This document shows, piece after piece, positions 49,886-58,684 of a DNA stretch of 64,000 nucleotides. Below the pieces are notes generated by a model. It did not search any database. It had not been told where the DNA came from and saw only the letters and a program-made list of their open reading frames with translations. The position numbers and the translations under genes are program-made. This DNA comes from Alcaligenaceae bacterium (GTDB lineage: Bacteria > Pseudomonadota > Gammaproteobacteria > Burkholderiales > Burkholderiaceae_B), in NCBI GenBank assembly GCA_947380655.1, contig CANCRX010000002.1:35867-99866 (forward strand), given 5' to 3'. Numbering within the stretch: the stretch's first letter is position 1; every line of letters begins with the position of its first letter.

Positions 49886-50209
49886 TCAGAGTGCCAGTTT
49901 GGCTGAGACGAGTCGGTTAATGCTGACACCTTGCTCGGCTGCTTCAATGGCTAGAGCACGATGCACAGTTGACGGTATCCTGACCATGAACTTCCCGCTA
50001 AATTTTCTTTCTGCTAATGGCTCGGGTAGAGATTCTTTCGAGGCTTTCATATCCCTAATCACATCTGCCACAGCTTTACGAATGCCTGAAAGTGCTTTTT
50101 CCGGCGTAGATGCTAGCCATGAGAGAGAAGGGAACTCCGCGCATAAGCCAATATGTTCGTTGTCTTCAGCCGACCAAGTAACACGATAGGTGTAGTGATC
50201 AATAATCAT
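49886..50209 (-). CDS. hicB: HicB-family antitoxin
   Basis: 107 residues. The N-terminal HicB fold (DHYTYRVTWSAEDNEHIGLC, AEFPSLSWLASTPEKALSGI) is followed by a ribbon-helix-helix end (SGKFMVRIPSTVHRALAIEA, GVSINRLVSAKL), the DNA-binding part. The start overlaps the hicA stop by one base. Order toxin first, antitoxin second is normal for hicAB. Confidence 0.88.
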   Translation of the reverse strand: MIIDHYTYRVTWSAEDNEHIGLCAEFPSLSWLASTPEKALSGIRKAVADVIRDMKASKESLPEPLAERKFSGKFMVRIPSTVHRALAIEAAEQGVSINRLVSAKLAL

Positions 50210-50424
50210 TAGTGCCTTTGAATCATTTCAATTGCCAGTAAAACCTGCCTGACTTGATATGCCTTTGCCTTGCCATGAGTATTTTGAATATTGATGCGTG
50301 GATTTCCGATCCAAGGGGTTTTATAAACAAAATGGCTACCACCTGAATGTCGTGGTTTACCAAAAAATGCTTCACAAATCCTTTGCAGGTCATGAAACGA
50401 AACATTTTTCGGTGCCTGCTGCAT
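50209..50424 (-). CDS. hicA: HicA-family mRNA interferase toxin
   Basis: 71 residues from the ATG at 50424. The double-stranded RNA-binding-like fold with the catalytic His is in RHSGGSHFVYKTPW; the usual LRRxGFxxxRxxGSHxxY pattern is partly seen (RICEAFFGKPRHSGGSHFVY). HicA cleaves mRNA. A longer reading from TTG at 50463 would add 13 residues. Confidence 0.82.
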   Translation of the reverse strand: MQQAPKNVSFHDLQRICEAFFGKPRHSGGSHFVYKTPWIGNPRINIQNTHGKAKAYQVRQVLLAIEMIQRH

Positions 50425-50603
50425 GCGCAGTAGTACTTTTTGAAGACTTATAGATGATATCAATAGTGATACTTACCGTCAAGGTTGATTTGAGGCAGGA
50501 TTATCTAATTAAGGTTGTGTTTGAGTGCTTAGCCTGAGATAAAAGTATCCCTTCTGTAATCCATATGCTACGGTCACCAAATACCGAAAATTCAGGGAAG
50601 CAG

Positions 50604-51959
50604 ATGTCAACCTTAATCAAGAATACGCTTTCAACAGAGCCGCCAAAATCTGTTTCTTTTGCAGAGGCGTTTTTGTTCTGGCTCAAACTTGGCTTCATCA
50701 GTTTCGGAGGCCCTGCCGGACAAATCTCGATGATGCATCAGGAGCTTGTTGAGCGCAGGCGGTGGATTTCTGAACGCCGTTTTTTACATGCGCTGAATTA
50801 CTGCATGGTATTGCCTGGCCCTGAGGCACAGCAATTGGCAACTTATATCGGCTGGATGCTGCATAAGACCAAAGGCGGGATTGTTGCCGGTGTGTTGTTC
50901 GTATTGCCTTCGTTATTTCTTTTGATCGGGCTGTCGTGGATTTATATCGCCTATGGTGAGATGCCTTTGGTTGCAGGACTGTTCTACGGTATCAAACCCG
51001 CAGTCACGGCAATTGTGGTTCAGGCGGCTCACCGCATCGGTTCGCGCGCACTTAAAAACAATGCGCTATGGGCCATTGCCGCTGCATCGTTTGTAGCAAT
51101 CTTTGCCTTGGATGTCCCGTTTCCGATCATTGTTATGGTCGCCGCTGCAATCGGCTATGTGGGAGGAATCCTCTCACCGGAGAAATTTAAAACTGGTGGG
51201 GGACACGGCAAGTCAGACAAATCCTACGGGCCAGCGTTGATTGATGACGAGACCCCGACACCAGACCATGCGGTTTTTCGTTGGTCGCGCCTGGTGCAGG
51301 TTTTGGTGGTTGGTGCATTGCTTTGGTTCATACCAATGTCATTGCTGATCCTGCAATTTGGTTGGGATCACACGCTGACACAGATGGGTTGGTTTTTTAC
51401 AAAAGCTGCTTTACTGACCTTTGGTGGTGCCTACGCAGTTTTGCCTTACGTGTATCAAGGCGCTGTTGAAAATTTTGGCTGGCTGACGGCTACACAAATG
51501 ATTGATGGACTGGCATTGGGTGAGACGACTCCTGGACCTTTGATTATGGTGGTAGCGTTCGTTGGCTTTATAGGGGGGTATGTCAACGCGATCTTTGGAG
51601 CAGAGCATCTGTTTCTCGCAGGTGCGGTGGCGGCTTGTATTGTGACGTGGTTTACTTTTTTACCGTCATTTATATTTATCCTGACAGGCGGACCATTAGT
51701 TGAGACGACCCATAATGATTTGAAATTTACTGCCCCACTCACTGCGATTACTGCCGCAGTGGTTGGGGTGATTCTGAATCTGGCGTTATTTTTTGGATAT
51801 CACGTTTTGTGGCCGCAGGGATTTTCCGGTTATTTTGATGTGATTTCCGCTTTGATTGCAGTCGCTGCCGGTATTGCCTTATTTAAATTCAAACGCAACG
51901 TGATTCATGTAATCGGAGTCTGTGCGTTCGTTGGTTTGCTGGTGAGCTATTACAAATAG
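50604..51959 (+). CDS. chrA: Chromate transporter ChrA (CHR family, two-domain)
   Basis: 451 residues from the ATG at 50604, which has AGGGAAG upstream. Both CHR halves are seen: FWLKLGFISFGGPAGQISMM and LPGPEAQQLATYIGWM in the first; FFTKAALLTFGGAYAVLPYV and GETTPGPLIMVVAFVGFIGG in the second. It extrudes chromate. No chrB regulator is adjacent. Confidence 0.92.
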   Translation: MSTLIKNTLSTEPPKSVSFAEAFLFWLKLGFISFGGPAGQISMMHQELVERRRWISERRFLHALNYCMVLPGPEAQQLATYIGWMLHKTKGGIVAGVLFVLPSLFLLIGLSWIYIAYGEMPLVAGLFYGIKPAVTAIVVQAAHRIGSRALKNNALWAIAAASFVAIFALDVPFPIIVMVAAAIGYVGGILSPEKFKTGGGHGKSDKSYGPALIDDETPTPDHAVFRWSRLVQVLVVGALLWFIPMSLLILQFGWDHTLTQMGWFFTKAALLTFGGAYAVLPYVYQGAVENFGWLTATQMIDGLALGETTPGPLIMVVAFVGFIGGYVNAIFGAEHLFLAGAVAACIVTWFTFLPSFIFILTGGPLVETTHNDLKFTAPLTAITAAVVGVILNLALFFGYHVLWPQGFSGYFDVISALIAVAAGIALFKFKRNVIHVIGVCAFVGLLVSYYK

Positions 51960-52033
51960 TTTCACTTTAATGCTGGTGCCTGTCTCTATAAATCCGGATA
52001 ATTTTAATTATTTGTTTGATGAGGAGAAATTAA

Positions 52034-52243
52034 GTGGAAGCTAGGATTTGTGCACTTGAGACGTTTGCAATAGAAACCCGTGACCGTTTAGCACGGATCG
52101 AGACAACACTCGATATGTTTGTCACAAAGGATTATTTGCATAAGGAATTGTATTTAATGACTTGGAGAATATTAAGCGGTGGTGCAGTCATAGGTACAAC
52201 CCTGGTCACGGTCGTCTACTGGATCGCCAGAAACGTGCACTAA
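52034..52243 (+). CDS. Small coiled-coil/transmembrane protein, copy 3
   Basis: 69 residues, GTG start with GAGGAGA at good spacing. MEARICALETFAIETRDRLA and RIETTLDMFVTKDYLHKEL form a helix, followed by one membrane helix (LSGGAVIGTTLVTVVYWIA). Less similar to the copies at 31.5 and 33.3 kb but with the same plan, same length and the shared VTKDYL/TKEDL and TWRI/NWRM positions. Function unknown. Confidence 0.68.
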   Translation: MEARICALETFAIETRDRLARIETTLDMFVTKDYLHKELYLMTWRILSGGAVIGTTLVTVVYWIARNVH

Positions 52244-52309
52244 AAATACTTGCCAATTACAACAACTGGAGTAAAGTGAATCTCATGATTTTCTATTTGT
52301 GAGATTGCT

Positions 52310-52921
52310 ATGCGTAAATTTTTTACCCTGTTGTTGTGTGTTGTGACCCTTGGTTTATCAGGCTGTGGCTACAACACCTTTCAATCGACAGACGAGCAGA
52401 TCACCGCCAGTTGGTCAGAGGTGCTAAATCAGTACCAGCGTCGCTCCGATCTGATTCCAAATCTTGTCAGCACTGTAAAAGGCGAGTCCAATTTTGAACA
52501 GGAAACGCTAGTTAAAGTCGTTGAGGCGCGTGCTAAAGCCACGAGTATTCAGGCGACCCCTGAGCTGATCAATAACCCCGAGGCCTTTAAAAAATTCCAG
52601 ACTGCGCAAGGCGAGTTGTCAGGAGCACTGAGTCGACTGCTTGTTGTCAGCGAAAATTATCCCAACATCAAATCCAATCAGAGCTTCCAGGAACTACGCG
52701 CACAGCTTGAAGGGACGGAAAACCGTATTACCGTTGCGCGTAATCGTTATATCAAGGCAGTCCAGGAATACAACGTAGCCGTCCGTTCGTTCCCCTCAAA
52801 TCTGACTGCAATGGTGCTGGGTTACAAAACCAAAGCAAATTTCTCTGTTGAGAACGAAAAAGAAATATCCAAGCCGCCCGTGGTGAATTTTGAAAAAGCT
52901 CCCTCAGGAGCGAGTAAGTGA
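52310..52921 (+). CDS. LemA-family lipoprotein
   Basis: 203 residues. The lipobox LSGC (Cys19) marks it as a lipoprotein. SWSEVLNQYQRRSDLIPNLV, VVEARAKATSIQATPE and ENYPNIKSNQSFQELRAQLE are the LemA blocks. The next gene starts inside its stop codon (GTGA); LemA and TPM-domain genes are often paired. Molecular role unclear. Confidence 0.9.
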   Translation: MRKFFTLLLCVVTLGLSGCGYNTFQSTDEQITASWSEVLNQYQRRSDLIPNLVSTVKGESNFEQETLVKVVEARAKATSIQATPELINNPEAFKKFQTAQGELSGALSRLLVVSENYPNIKSNQSFQELRAQLEGTENRITVARNRYIKAVQEYNVAVRSFPSNLTAMVLGYKTKANFSVENEKEISKPPVVNFEKAPSGASK

Positions 52922-53832
52922 TTGCAATACCGCTTAGCGCATACAGCCATGAGTTAGGCGTCGGATTAAGGTCTGCTGCACGCTTGACCAGATTGTTGCG
53001 TACGGTATTACTGTGTTGTCTTGTAATGATTGCAGCGGCCTGTCAGGCGGACGTTTCCGTGCCCGCATTGACTGGTCACGTTGTAGATCTGACCGGCACA
53101 CTCAGCAAGCAGCAAAAAGAATCTCTTGACCAGATGTTAACTGCCTTTGAAACACGCAAAGGAAGTCAGCTTGCAGTGTTAATTGTTCCAACTACAGCAC
53201 CTGAGTCTATTGAGCAATATGGAATAAAAGTCGCCGACAAGTGGAAACTAGGGCGTAAAAAAATTGATGATGGCGCTATTTTACTCATCGCTAAAAATGA
53301 TCACACACTTCGTATTGAAGTCGGCTATGGACTAGAAGGGGCGTTAACAGATGCGCTGAGTAAGCGGATTATTGACCAAACCATTGTGCCCCGTTTTAAA
53401 GAACAAGATTTTTATGGCGGAATTAGTCAAGGCGTTGAGCAGATTATCCGAGTGATTGATCGTGAGCCACTGCAGGCACCGTCAGCAAAGGTGGATTCGG
53501 TCATCGAGCAGGGGATATCGTTCGCACCGATTTTCTTTATGATTGTTCTAGTGGTCGGTGGGATCTTGCGGCGAATTTTTGGCAAACTACCCGCAGCAAT
53601 AGTGACTGCTGTCGTGACATCTGTCGTTGCCTGGTTTGTCGCAGGCGGATTGTTGCTTGCCCTATTGGCTGGAGTGATTGCTTTTTTGTTCGCACTGATG
53701 ATGGGCGCGGTGCGTGGACGCGGTGGCTATTATGGTGGACCGGGTGCCGGTGGAGGCGGCTCGTCAGGCGGTGGAGGATTCAGCGGGGGAGGGGGTGGTT
53801 TTGGTGGGGGTGGTGCTTCGGGTAAGTGGTAA
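52918..53832 (+). CDS. TPM-domain (YgcG-like) membrane protein
   Basis: 304 residues, GTG start overlapping lemA. A leader (VLLCCLVMIAAACQA) precedes the TPM domain (about 55-185; VVDLTGTLSKQQKESLDQML, DDGAILLIAKNDHTLRIEVG, LEGALTDALSKRIIDQ). Two membrane helices follow (about 200-265), then a Gly/Ser-rich end (GGGGFSGGGG type) common in this family. The TPM domain is sometimes called a phosphatase; in bacteria its role is not known. Confidence 0.88.
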   Translation: MIAIPLSAYSHELGVGLRSAARLTRLLRTVLLCCLVMIAAACQADVSVPALTGHVVDLTGTLSKQQKESLDQMLTAFETRKGSQLAVLIVPTTAPESIEQYGIKVADKWKLGRKKIDDGAILLIAKNDHTLRIEVGYGLEGALTDALSKRIIDQTIVPRFKEQDFYGGISQGVEQIIRVIDREPLQAPSAKVDSVIEQGISFAPIFFMIVLVVGGILRRIFGKLPAAIVTAVVTSVVAWFVAGGLLLALLAGVIAFLFALMMGAVRGRGGYYGGPGAGGGGSSGGGGFSGGGGGFGGGGASGKW

Positions 53833-53842
53833 CCGAAGCACC
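53812..53842 (+). terminator. Hairpin overlapping the end of the TPM gene
   Basis: GGTGCTTCGG (53812-53821) pairs with CCGAAGCACC (53833-53842), a perfect 10-bp stem with an 11-base loop containing the stop codon. It is followed by TTCAACAATT, a weak T-run; it probably ends the lemA-TPM transcript before the converging kup gene. Confidence 0.6.
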
Positions 53843-53852
53843 TTCAACAATT

Positions 53853-55793
53853 CTAAATCTCGATTTTTGAACCTAGTTCCACGACACGATTGGCTGGGAT
53901 TTTGAAAAAATCAGAGGGTTTGGCTGCATTCTGATACATCCAGGCAAACAGCCTTTCGCGCCAGATAGCCATCCCTGGAATAGCAGAGGGAATCACGGTG
54001 TCGCGCGCCAGGAAGAATGAAGTCTCCATCAGATCACAATGAATATTATTGTGGGTGGCAAGCAACTCGATGATCTTGTTCATGTCTGGTGTTTCCTTGA
54101 ACCCAAAGATCGCTCGTACCAGATAAACTCCCCCGCCCATTTCTTTTAGATTGATGCGATCCTGGTCTTCAACATAAGGTACGTCCCAGATACTGATTTT
54201 CAAAAAAATCACGCGCTCATGCAGCACCTGATTATGTTTAAGATTGTGCAGCATCGCAACAGGCACATAGTCTACGTGAGCTGTCAGAAAGACTGCAGTA
54301 CCGTGAACCCGGATGGGCTCATGTGCGAGCAGCGATGAGACAAATCCCTCTAAACCAATACCTTGTTCAATCGAGCGTTCACGCAATAATTTACGTCCTT
54401 GATACCAGGTGATCAATAACAAGAAACACAATCCACCCAGTAACAGCGGGAACCATCCCCCATCTGCAATTTTCAGTACGTTGGCCGCAAAAAAAGCGAA
54501 GTCCACAAAAAGGAAAACTCCGACGATCAACGTGACCAGTACTGGATGCCATTTCCAGACAACACGCATGACGACTGCTGCTAATAATGTCGTAATGATC
54601 ATGGTTGTTGTGACCGCGATACCGTACGCTGCAGCCAGATTGCCGGATTCTTTGAAAGCAAGCACTACGGCAATCACAACGACCAGTAGCATCCAGTTGA
54701 TAGTGGGAATATATATTTGTCCAACCTCCTTTTCTGAGGTGTAGGATATTTTCATGCGAGGGACAAAGCCAAGCAGAATCGCCTGACTGGTCATTGAGTA
54801 GGCTCCAGAGATAACAGCTTGCGAGGCAATGACAGTCGCGAGCGCCGCCAGTATGACCAGCGCAAAGGTGAATGCTTCAGGCACCATCAGAAAAAATGGA
54901 TTTGAAATGGCTTCGGGGTTCGACAGGAGCATTGCACCCTGACCAAAATAGTTAATCAGGAGACAGGGCATGGTGACAAAGAACCATGCGTAGCGAATCG
55001 GCTTGATGCCGAAATGACCCATATCTGCATAAAGGGCTTCAGCGCCGGTCAGCACTAGAAATACTGCACCTAGAACGATAAAGGCCTGGAGTGCGTGATC
55101 AGAGAGAAAGCGTATGCCATACATGGGGTTGACCGCCCCGAGAATGCTTGGATTGTCGACCAGATTGTAGATGCCCATTACAGCTAGTACGAGAAACCAG
55201 ACAATCATCACAGGACCAAAAAATACCCCTACGACGGCGGTACCTGATTTTTGAATCATAAATAATCCGACCAGAATCACAATGGTGATTGGGACGACAT
55301 ATTTAGTGAATTGCGGGGAAACGATTTCTAGCCCCTCTACTGCGGATAATACTGATATGGCCGGAGTGATGACCGCATCACCATAAAACATACAGGCTCC
55401 AAATACGCCGAGCATGATGATGGAAATCGCACGCTTCGAGCCTGAGGGTGCAGTTCTGAGTGCCATGGCCATCAGAGCCAGGATTCCGCCTTCGCCATGG
55501 TTGTTCGCACGCATCACAAACAGTACGTATTTAAGCGACACAACTATAAGAAATGCCCAGAAAACGAGAGAGATGACACCAAAGACAGCCTCGCTAGAAA
55601 ACGGGATGCCGTGTTCCGGACTGAAGCACTCCTTAAGCGCGTATAGCGGACTGGTCCCGATATCTCCAAACACAACGCCCATTGCAGCTAGCGTCAACGC
55701 AGGCATGCTGCCTTTGTCGTGGTGATTGCCGGCGTCGAGCGTGATCGGGCGCAAGATCGTGGACTTTGAATATTCCGGATTACTGAGTGCCAT
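53853..55793 (-). CDS. kup: Kup-type potassium uptake protein
   Basis: 646 residues with about twelve membrane helices. The signature MGVVFGDIGTSPLYALKECF starts the hydrophobic part, with FYGDAVITPAISVLSAVEGL and LTGAEALYADMGHFGIKPIR further on, all standard for Kup. The last 180 residues form the cytoplasmic end (KISIWDVPYVEDQDRINLKE). It imports potassium with protons. Monocistronic. Confidence 0.94.
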   Translation of the reverse strand: MALSNPEYSKSTILRPITLDAGNHHDKGSMPALTLAAMGVVFGDIGTSPLYALKECFSPEHGIPFSSEAVFGVISLVFWAFLIVVSLKYVLFVMRANNHGEGGILALMAMALRTAPSGSKRAISIIMLGVFGACMFYGDAVITPAISVLSAVEGLEIVSPQFTKYVVPITIVILVGLFMIQKSGTAVVGVFFGPVMIVWFLVLAVMGIYNLVDNPSILGAVNPMYGIRFLSDHALQAFIVLGAVFLVLTGAEALYADMGHFGIKPIRYAWFFVTMPCLLINYFGQGAMLLSNPEAISNPFFLMVPEAFTFALVILAALATVIASQAVISGAYSMTSQAILLGFVPRMKISYTSEKEVGQIYIPTINWMLLVVVIAVVLAFKESGNLAAAYGIAVTTTMIITTLLAAVVMRVVWKWHPVLVTLIVGVFLFVDFAFFAANVLKIADGGWFPLLLGGLCFLLLITWYQGRKLLRERSIEQGIGLEGFVSSLLAHEPIRVHGTAVFLTAHVDYVPVAMLHNLKHNQVLHERVIFLKISIWDVPYVEDQDRINLKEMGGGVYLVRAIFGFKETPDMNKIIELLATHNNIHCDLMETSFFLARDTVIPSAIPGMAIWRERLFAWMYQNAAKPSDFFKIPANRVVELGSKIEI

Positions 55794-55965
55794 GTCATAC
55801 CTCGTTATAGAGAATAAATTTTACTCCTTTGACGATGTATGCATGGATTAACTGTTGGAAATTAAGTATTTTTTTGTTAGTCGAATCCGGTCCTGAAGGA
55901 GTGATTCGTGACGAACGCGAGGGGCGATATTTTAATTATCACGCAAACGTTACGCATATGAATGG

Positions 55966-57543
55966 TTAGTGTCCACCCGCAGCCGGATCGACTGAGCGTG
56001 TCGGCTTCGGTGCAAGCCAGATCACGGAAGCTGCAAAAACAAAAGCAATCCCCATCGACAGCATGACTTGGTTCGTGGCTAGCATCACACTCTGACTATT
56101 TATCATGTATTCGATGCTTTGCAACGCGGCCTCACTCGTCATTCCCGCGCTTTCAAGTCCTGTGCGCAGACTCTGATCCACATCGGTCAGCCCAACAAGT
56201 TCAGCGCGATTGCGGGTTGTTTCATCCTCCCAGAAGGTTGTCACGAGGGAAGTTGCAAAGGCGCCTGACAGTGTCCTCAAAAAATTCATCAAGCCTGCGG
56301 CTGAGGCAGTTTCTGCTGGCTCAACACTTGCAAGCGCCAGACCTGTTGAGGGTACAAAGAAAAAGGGCAAACCAACACCCATCACTAATATTGGTATGGA
56401 AAGATCCCAATACGTCATATCTGTCGTTGCGTAGCTGCGCCAGATCGTGACGATACCGAGCCATAACACACCGATAAAAACAAGTTTACGCGGGTCAATT
56501 TTGCTCGATAAGCCCGCAGCAATGGGAGCAACCATGATGGCAAGCACGCCTGACCAGGCGGTGGTCATCCCTGCTTGCGTTGAGGTGTAACTCATAAAAC
56601 TCTGTAGCCAGAGCGGAGTCAATACGTTGGCACCAAAAAAAGCAGCAAAGGCCAGACTGATCGTCAACACACTGATTGTGAAACCTCTGTGCCGGAACAC
56701 GCGTAAGTCCACGATCGGGTGCGCAGTATTTAATTCCCAAATCATGAAAGCAGCGAAACCAATCACTGCAACGATTCCCAAACCGATGATGTAGCTTGAG
56801 GCAAACCAGTCATGTTGTTTGCCCTCGTCGAGCATAATCTGCAAAGCGCCGACCCATACGATCAGTAAAACTAATCCAACCGTATCGATTGGATCAGTCA
56901 ATAAGCTGTTTTCGTAGCGCTTAAGTAATTTCCAGGCGAAAAAGGCACAGGCAAGGGCAATCGGAAAATTAATATAAAAAATCCATGGCCAGGTGTATTC
57001 GTTGCATAGATAGCCCCCAAGGATCGGACCGACAACAGGCGCGACGAGTGTGGTCATGGCCCAGAGACCAATCGCTGCGGGCGCTTTTTCAGGAGGAAAT
57101 ATTCGTAACAGTAAGGTCTGAGACAGTGGCATGAGTGGGCCCCCTGCCAAGCCTTGGCATACGCGTGCGAAAACCAGCATTCCCAGAGAATTGGCAAAAC
57201 CGCAGAGGACAGAAAAAATACCAAATAACGCCATTGAGGTGGCGAACACGCGTACTGCACCAAAACGGCTGGCTAGCCAACCTGTTAACGGGACGCTGAT
57301 TGCCTCGGCAACCGCGTAGGAAGTAATGACCCAAGTACCCTGACTGAGTGTCGCACCCATTGATCCGGCGATATTTGGCACCGAAACGTTTGCGATGGTC
57401 ATGTCGAGCACTGCAATAAAGTTTGCCGCAGAGAGCAACAGTGCTGCGACCCAGAGCATACCGCCTGTGAGGTGCAGTTGGCCGTGAGCGAGCGGTTGTG
57501 AATGTGTCACGTATTGATCTGCTTCAATGGTTGCGCGTATCAA
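55966..57543 (-). CDS. EmrB-type MFS drug efflux permease (DHA2)
   Basis: 525 residues with fourteen membrane segments. FIAVLDMTIANVSVPNIAGS and WVITSYAVAEAISVPLTGWL are the DHA2 signature region, and ARVCQGLAGGPLMPLSQTLL another. It pumps drugs or hydrophobic acids with protons through EmrA and an outer-membrane channel. It overlaps the emrA-like gene by 20 bases. Confidence 0.9.
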   Translation of the reverse strand: MIRATIEADQYVTHSQPLAHGQLHLTGGMLWVAALLLSAANFIAVLDMTIANVSVPNIAGSMGATLSQGTWVITSYAVAEAISVPLTGWLASRFGAVRVFATSMALFGIFSVLCGFANSLGMLVFARVCQGLAGGPLMPLSQTLLLRIFPPEKAPAAIGLWAMTTLVAPVVGPILGGYLCNEYTWPWIFYINFPIALACAFFAWKLLKRYENSLLTDPIDTVGLVLLIVWVGALQIMLDEGKQHDWFASSYIIGLGIVAVIGFAAFMIWELNTAHPIVDLRVFRHRGFTISVLTISLAFAAFFGANVLTPLWLQSFMSYTSTQAGMTTAWSGVLAIMVAPIAAGLSSKIDPRKLVFIGVLWLGIVTIWRSYATTDMTYWDLSIPILVMGVGLPFFFVPSTGLALASVEPAETASAAGLMNFLRTLSGAFATSLVTTFWEDETTRNRAELVGLTDVDQSLRTGLESAGMTSEAALQSIEYMINSQSVMLATNQVMLSMGIAFVFAASVIWLAPKPTRSVDPAAGGH

Positions 57544-58684
57544 TTCTGACGGACATCGATAGCCCGACTTTGAGTGGATTTTTTTCTAACTCGGCCGGAT
57601 TCAGACTGATGCGCACGGGTAATCGCTGAACAACCTTGATCCAGTTTCCCGTCGCATTTTGAGCGGGAATGGCTGAGAAGGCGGCCCCTGAGCCACCTGC
57701 GATTCCTTCTACTTTGCCATGATAGACAATTGAGTCACCGTATATATCAGCATGCAAGGTGACGGGTTGACCAACACGAACATTTTCTAGTTGAACTTCC
57801 TTGAAATTGGCATCAACGTGCATGTTCTGAATGGGTACAACAGTCATGAGTGGCATGCCTGCCTGTACACGTTGTCCAAGCTGGGCTTGGCGTTTTGCAA
57901 TCACGCCATCAACTGGCGCGCGGATTATCGTGCGTTCCAGATCGAGTTGTGCCTGTTCGAGTTTTGACCGCGCCAGTGCTACCTCTGGATTGTTTTCTTC
58001 ATTGACACCCGCGATCAGTACAGCATTCGCTTCTTTAGAGCCCAGTGTCGCGCTGCGATTGGCACTGGCTTGAGCGACGGCGGCTTTGGCAGAAGTCAGG
58101 CTTGCCTTGGCGGATTCGTAGGCGTTTTTAGCGCGAGTGAGTTCGTCACCTGACACGGATCCTGAGGCTTTTAATGCTTCGCGGCGCTGCAGGTCAATTT
58201 TCGCGCGTTCGAAATCTGCTTCGGCTGAGCTGAGTTTTGCCGCAGCACTTTTTTCTTCTGCATCACGTGCAACAACCTGAGCGGCGAGGCCCGTGTCATT
58301 CGCAACGTAGGCTTTGACGCGTCTTGATGCACGACCAAGTTCGGCCTCAGCTTGTGCCACGGCAATTTTCGCGTCTTTAGGATCGATTACGACCAGGACA
58401 TCGTTCTTTTTGACCGACTGTGTGTCTGTGACCAGGACTTCACCAATCGTGCCTGAGATGGATGGTGTGATTTGGGCAATTTCAACCGCGGCATAGGCAT
58501 TATCGGTAGACACGAAATGCGAACCATAAAAAAACCAGTAGGCTGTCGCGCTCAATGCACCCGCTGCGACGATCGCTCCAAGACCAAACAATAATTTTGT
58601 ACGACGCTGTTTTGCAGAGGAGTCTGGAACCGCAGCTGGGCTAGTGGTCTCATTATGTTCAGTCATGTTAGGTTCCGTATTCAT
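57524..58684 (-). CDS. EmrA-type membrane fusion protein (HlyD family)
   Basis: 386 residues. One N-terminal membrane helix (LLFGLGAIVAAGALSATAYW), a lipoyl-like start (YAAVEIAQITPSISGTIGEV), a long alpha-helical hairpin (about 115-240) and TIIRAPVDGVIAKRQAQLGQ are seen. It bridges the inner-membrane pump and the outer-membrane channel. Its start overlaps the channel gene's stop by four bases. Confidence 0.9.
   Translation of the reverse strand: MNTEPNMTEHNETTSPAAVPDSSAKQRRTKLLFGLGAIVAAGALSATAYWFFYGSHFVSTDNAYAAVEIAQITPSISGTIGEVLVTDTQSVKKNDVLVVIDPKDAKIAVAQAEAELGRASRRVKAYVANDTGLAAQVVARDAEEKSAAAKLSSAEADFERAKIDLQRREALKASGSVSGDELTRAKNAYESAKASLTSAKAAVAQASANRSATLGSKEANAVLIAGVNEENNPEVALARSKLEQAQLDLERTIIRAPVDGVIAKRQAQLGQRVQAGMPLMTVVPIQNMHVDANFKEVQLENVRVGQPVTLHADIYGDSIVYHGKVEGIAGGSGAAFSAIPAQNATGNWIKVVQRLPVRISLNPAELEKNPLKVGLSMSVRIDTRNH

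Noticed and set aside
53714..53905. A reading in a second frame over the Gly-rich end of the TPM gene
   Set aside because: It is produced by the GGN repeats of the real gene and has no start signal.
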